DNA of 8,681 nucleotides from B8-G4 sp033720735 (GTDB taxonomy: Bacteria; Bacteroidota; Bacteroidia; Chitinophagales; Saprospiraceae). Where the stretch lies: positions 1 through 8,681 of the forward strand of contig JAWWBX010000184.1 in the NCBI GenBank assembly GCA_033720735.1, in the 5' to 3' direction. The notes under the pieces were generated by a model, which worked only from the letters and a program-made list of their open reading frames with translations, had not been told where the DNA came from and ran no database searches. Below are positions 5,825 through 8,681 of this stretch, piece after piece. The position numbers were made by a program, and so were the translations under genes. Position 1 is the first letter of the stretch; each line of letters begins with the position of its first letter.

Positions 5825-8681
5825 CTATCTGATCAGGGTAATGTCACCACTGATCGGTACGATCGATCCGTCCAGCATCTGCACCTTGACCAGGTACACG
5901 AATACTGCCGGTTGCATCAATTCACCTTTGAACATGCCATCCCATCCCAACTCGATCTGGTTGGGTGGAAAATCGTAGCGCCCAAACACTTTTTCGCCCC
6001 AGCGATCGAAAATCTCAAACTCAAGCACACTGGTGATACCCGGGCCGGCATACACCGTCACGAGATCATTGATGTCATCGCCGTTGGGTGAGAAGACGTT
6101 GGGCACCCACACATCCGCCCGACGATCAACGCGGAAGGCCAACACATCTGTATCCTGGCAGGTATTGCCCAGATAGATGGTCGCCTGTACCGTACCGCTG
6201 GTGATGCCGGTCAGGATCGGGTCAAAGCAATGGTCGCAGGAGAGGATATCGGATGGCGTCCATACAATCGAGTCGATCAGCCCGGGACCCGGGGTAATCA
6301 CACTTTCGAGTTGGTACTCCTCTCCTATTTTGATGTAGATGTCATCAGGACCGATATCGAGACTGATCATCGGCCCTTCGTTCAGGGTCACGTCAGTCAT
6401 CCATTCGCAGCCATTGGCATCGGTCACGATGATCGTATAGTCTCCGGCTTCCAGGTCCCCGAAATCACCCGTATCCTGGACCTTCATTTCCGATGCAGAG
6501 ATCAGCGTAAAGGCATAAGGCGCCTGCCCGCCGATCACCTCGGTGATCGTGATCCGGCCGGTGTTGTCACCGAAACATACGGGGTCACGCGGATCGATAA
6601 CGGCCCCGGACAAGAAGTTGGTCGTATCGACCAGCACGCTGTCGAGTGCCGAGCAACCGTTTCCTTGATCTATGACGGTGAGGAAGTACCAGCCGGCATC
6701 CTGCACCATGATGCTGAAGTTCGGATCTCCGGATATCGACGGCCCGTCCCAGGAGTAGACAATGCCTGCACCGGTCGATGAGCCGGTAGCATCGATGGTA
6801 ATGGTCTGATCGATGCATGTCAATGCCTGATCAGGGCCTGCCTCGGCAACCGGTGCCAGCGTATCAGTGTCAACATATGCCGAATCGATATTCGTACAAC
6901 CATTCGTCGTATCAAGCACCGTCAGGAAGTACCAGCCTCCTGTGCCGACCGTCACCGACAACTGGGTTGAGTCGGTCAGAATGCCCCCTGCAGGTCCACT
7001 CCACATGAAGACCAGGTTGGGATCGCCATTGATGCCAGAAAGTTCGGTTTCAATGATATCACAGGTCAGCAATGCATCGTCGCCGGCATTTGCCGGTGGC
7101 AGGGATGAAAGATCTGCCACCGTGATCTCGGCCATGCCTGAGCACCCGCTAACGGTATCCCTGGCCTCAAAGAAGTAGGTACCCGCGCTGCTGACGTCCA
7201 GAGTGTCAGCCGTGCCCAGGATCTGCCCTCCGCTATTTGTCCAGGTGAAAATGATATTCGGACCTGCCGATCCACCCGATGCGTCGAGCGTCAGTTGCAC
7301 GACCTCGCAATCGAGATTGCCGGCGGGCGCGATCTGAGCGTCAATGGTGTTGGTAATGTCGTCGACCACGACGGTATCTGCTGCAGAGATACAATTGGCT
7401 ATTGTATCCGTTGCGATCAGGACGTAGATGCCCGCGGTATCCACGATCGGATCGGGGTCGTGCTCATTGCCCGGATTAATACCCGGACCCGTCCATGTAT
7501 ATTCCAGATTGTTTCCAGTGGCCATTCCATTGAGCTGCACCTGGTCAATGTCACAGGAGAGCACGCCATCAGGCCCGGCATTCGCTACCGGCACATTGGG
7601 ATCACTCATCACGTCAACGGTATCAAGGGCAACACAGCCGGCAGCGTTGGTCACTTGCAGAATGTATTCTCCGGGTACGCTCACCATCGGAGTCGGGTCG
7701 TTTTGGTTGGTAGCATCGATACCTGGCCCGGTCCACAGGATCTGCAAGCCACTATTGCTGCCACCAATTTGCACCGCAGTGGCCTGACATGAAATGGTTT
7801 GATCGGCACCGGCGTCTGCTGCTGGCAGGGCTTCGATGGCGAGGGCGAGCTCGACGATACTGTCACAGCCATTGCCACCGGCAAAGGTCATACTGTAGGT
7901 GCCGGAGTCGGAAAGCATCATGCCGTTGAAATCCAGGATCTCCCCTTCACAAATGCTGGTGTCCAACAGCGTTATGTTCTCAGGCCAGACAAACAGGTCC
8001 AGGATCTCGATGCTGTCACAACCGTTGGCAGCGGCATCATCGAGCGTATCCTGATACATGCCCGTCTCTTTGAGCACCAATCCATTCCAGATGATGCTGT
8101 CACCGAAGCACAGCGTTTCCTGTTCGGTCAAAACACCCGGCGTACAGCAATTGACCAGCGTCACGGTTACATCCACCAGGGTATCGCATTCACCTGCCGC
8201 GCCAGGCAGCAAGACCTGGTGCGGGCCGTCGGAAGCAATGGTATCGCCGCCGATCACGATAAAGTCACCTTCGCAGAAGGTTGTGTCGACAGCAATGTTG
8301 TCAGGTGCCGGGCTGTCGATCTCCACTATCGTCGTGTCTCCACAGCTGGTCCCGTCCTGAATATAGACCGTGTATGGACCAGGTGAGAGACCGCTGAAAA
8401 TAGAATTGGTGGTGTAATTGATCCCGTCGATGGAATAGGTGATCGTGCCGGTCCCATTGGATGCCAGCACTTCCAGCGCTCCTGAACTGAGATCGCAGTC
8501 GCTGTCCTGGGTTTGTACATCGTCAATGACCGGTGCCGGAGTCGACGCTACAACCGTATCCACTTCTACCAGGCACCCCCACTGATCGAAGACCTTGATG
8601 TTTGCCGGACCAGGTCCTACGTTGCTAAAGATCCCGGTAGTACTCGTGTCAGAATCATTGAGCACAAATGTCAGGTCTGCC
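5825..8681 (-). CDS. Giant T9SS type B-sorted surface protein with SprB-like and PKD-like repeats (5' end outside window)
   Basis: The frame is open from the right window edge to a TAG stop at 5825-5827, giving 951 visible residues; the true start is off-window. Numbering from a GTG (Val) codon at 8665, I see: SprB-like segments (about 1-118); three short modules with C-x-G near the start and G-x-C-D-(S/T) near the end (about 127-279); five PKD-like repeats of about 80 residues (281-686), with W-(T/S/D)-(G/N) in the middle and usually G-C near the end; another SprB-like repeat (687-768, ending in T-D-A-N-G-C); a linker domain with C-D-H-C (about 769-849); and a gliding-motility-associated C-terminal sorting domain (852-946). 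In this family such proteins are exported by Sec, then T9SS, and act at the cell surface, often in adhesion or gliding. No enzymatic motif is visible, so the specific role is unknown. Lysine is very rare: seven visible, three of them in the sorting domain. Confidence 0.96.
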   Translation of the reverse strand, partial: ADLTFVLNDSDTSTTGIFSNVGPGPANIKVFDQWGCLVEVDTVVASTPAPVIDDVQTQDSDCDLSSGALEVLASNGTGTITYSIDGINYTTNSIFSGLSPGPYTVYIQDGTSCGDTTIVEIDSPAPDNIAVDTTFCEGDFIVIGGDTIASDGPHQVLLPGAAGECDTLVDVTVTLVNCCTPGVLTEQETLCFGDSIIWNGLVLKETGMYQDTLDDAAANGCDSIEILDLFVWPENITLLDTSICEGEILDFNGMMLSDSGTYSMTFAGGNGCDSIVELALAIEALPAADAGADQTISCQATAVQIGGSNSGLQILWTGPGIDATNQNDPTPMVSVPGEYILQVTNAAGCVALDTVDVMSDPNVPVANAGPDGVLSCDIDQVQLNGMATGNNLEYTWTGPGINPGNEHDPDPIVDTAGIYVLIATDTIANCISAADTVVVDDITNTIDAQIAPAGNLDCEVVQLTLDASGGSAGPNIIFTWTNSGGQILGTADTLDVSSAGTYFFEARDTVSGCSGMAEITVADLSSLPPANAGDDALLTCDIIETELSGINGDPNLVFMWSGPAGGILTDSTQLSVTVGTGGWYFLTVLDTTNGCTNIDSAYVDTDTLAPVAEAGPDQALTCIDQTITIDATGSSTGAGIVYSWDGPSISGDPNFSIMVQDAGWYFLTVIDQGNGCSALDSVLVDTTNFLSGAVIDPRDPVCFGDNTGRITITEVIGGQAPYAFTLISASEMKVQDTGDFGDLEAGDYTIIVTDANGCEWMTDVTLNEGPMISLDIGPDDIYIKIGEEYQLESVITPGPGLIDSIVWTPSDILSCDHCFDPILTGITSGTVQATIYLGNTCQDTDVLAFRVDRRADVWVPNVFSPNGDDINDLVTVYAGPGITSVLEFEIFDRWGEKVFGRYDFPPNQIELGWDGMFKGELMQPAVFVYLVKVQMLDGSIVPISGDITLIR
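5828..6112 (-). other. T9SS type B sorting domain (gliding-motility-associated C-terminal family)
   Basis: The last 95 residues carry the hallmarks of the type B T9SS sorting signal: V-P-N-V-F-S-P-N-G-D-D-x-N-D, then F-E-I-F-D-R-W-G-E-K-V-F, G-W-D-G-x-x-x-G, a Q-P-A-V-F-V-Y-L-V-K-V strand, and a terminal D-G-S-x-x-x-x-x-G-D-I-T-L-I-R. The domain is full length and ends exactly at the stop codon. In characterised gliding bacteria, type B domains of this kind direct proteins such as SprB through the T9SS, usually with a dedicated SprF-like outer-membrane partner. No such partner gene is in the window. Confidence 0.95.
6608..7825 (-). repeat. Five tandem PKD-like protein repeats in the first giant protein
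   Basis: Residues 281-686 (numbered from 8665) divide into five units of about 80-84 residues, each opening near A-x-A-G-x-D-x-x-(L/I)-(S/T)-C and containing a W-(T/S/D)-(G/N) core and a Y-x-(L/F) strand, with a Cys near the end (G-C or N-C). The third opens differently (D-A-Q-I-A-P, then L-D-C). Units 1 and 2 share W-T-G-P-G-I followed by D-P-x-P; units 4 and 5 share G-W-Y-F-L-T-V-(L/I)-D. These look like two separate neighbour duplications. Each unit has an early and a late Cys, consistent with one disulfide clamping the domain. PKD-like domains usually serve as spacers or ligand-binding modules on secreted proteins. Confidence 0.85.
7829..8287 (-). repeat. Three short C-x-G ... G-x-C-D modules
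   Basis: Residues about 127-171, 181-226 and 235-279 form three modules of 45-46 residues. Each starts with a Cys followed by E-G or F-G (C-E-G-D, C-F-G-D, C-E-G-E), has a central (I/N)-G segment, and ends with E-C-D-T-L, G-C-D-S-I or G-C-D-S-I before a hydrophobic strand. Similar short modules are common in large Saprospiraceae-type secreted proteins. I cannot name the family. Two cysteines per module suggest one disulfide each. Confidence 0.65.

Noticed and set aside
6230..8386. Plus-strand frames opposite the first giant gene (for example 6230-6781, 7295-7792, 7799-8386)
   Set aside because: The minus strand here encodes an unbroken series of known modules and an intact sorting domain; the plus-strand products show no family features.

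Overview
The window holds two very large, secreted, repeat-built surface proteins, both on the minus strand, separated by a 522-bp non-coding gap. Both are cut by the window edges. The organism is almost certainly a member of the Bacteroidota, probably Saprospiraceae or relatives. The evidence is a complete type IX secretion (T9SS) type B sorting domain of the gliding-motility-associated C-terminal family, SprB-like and PKD-like repeats, and HYR/Ig-like repeats ending in D-x-C-G-N, a combination typical of that group. This taxonomic call is inference from protein style, not from a marker gene.

Layout, in the direction of transcription (right to left). (1) 8681 to 5825: the 3' part of a giant gene whose 5' end lies beyond the window. 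It encodes SprB-like repeats, three short Cys-containing modules, five PKD-like repeats, another SprB-like repeat, a linker domain and the T9SS sorting domain. (2) 5824 to 5303: intergenic. Next to the stop codon are two inverted repeats in series that look like transcription termination or 3'-end structures. Then come a purine-rich stretch, a short perfect inverted repeat and several copies of short words upstream of the next gene. (3) 5302 to 1: the first 1767 codons of a second giant gene with no stop codon in the window. It encodes a signal peptide, a roughly 480-residue N-terminal region I cannot assign, a PKD-like and a SprB-like module, and a long array of HYR/Ig-like repeats. Nine closely related copies occupy 815-3040, with more divergent copies on both sides.

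Both products are expected to cross the inner membrane by Sec. The first would cross the outer membrane through T9SS and stay on the surface or be released. The second probably does the same, but its sorting domain is outside the window. Adhesion, gliding or matrix functions are plausible for such proteins but nothing here proves one. There are no catalytic domains, RNA genes, mobile elements or CRISPR arrays. All plus-strand open frames are antisense shadows of the two genes or intergenic noise.

The most interesting signals are within the second protein. An extra pair of cysteines is either both present or both absent in each repeat, a run of about 1287 residues contains no lysine, and the repeat relationships suggest block duplication rather than simple copying of neighbours.
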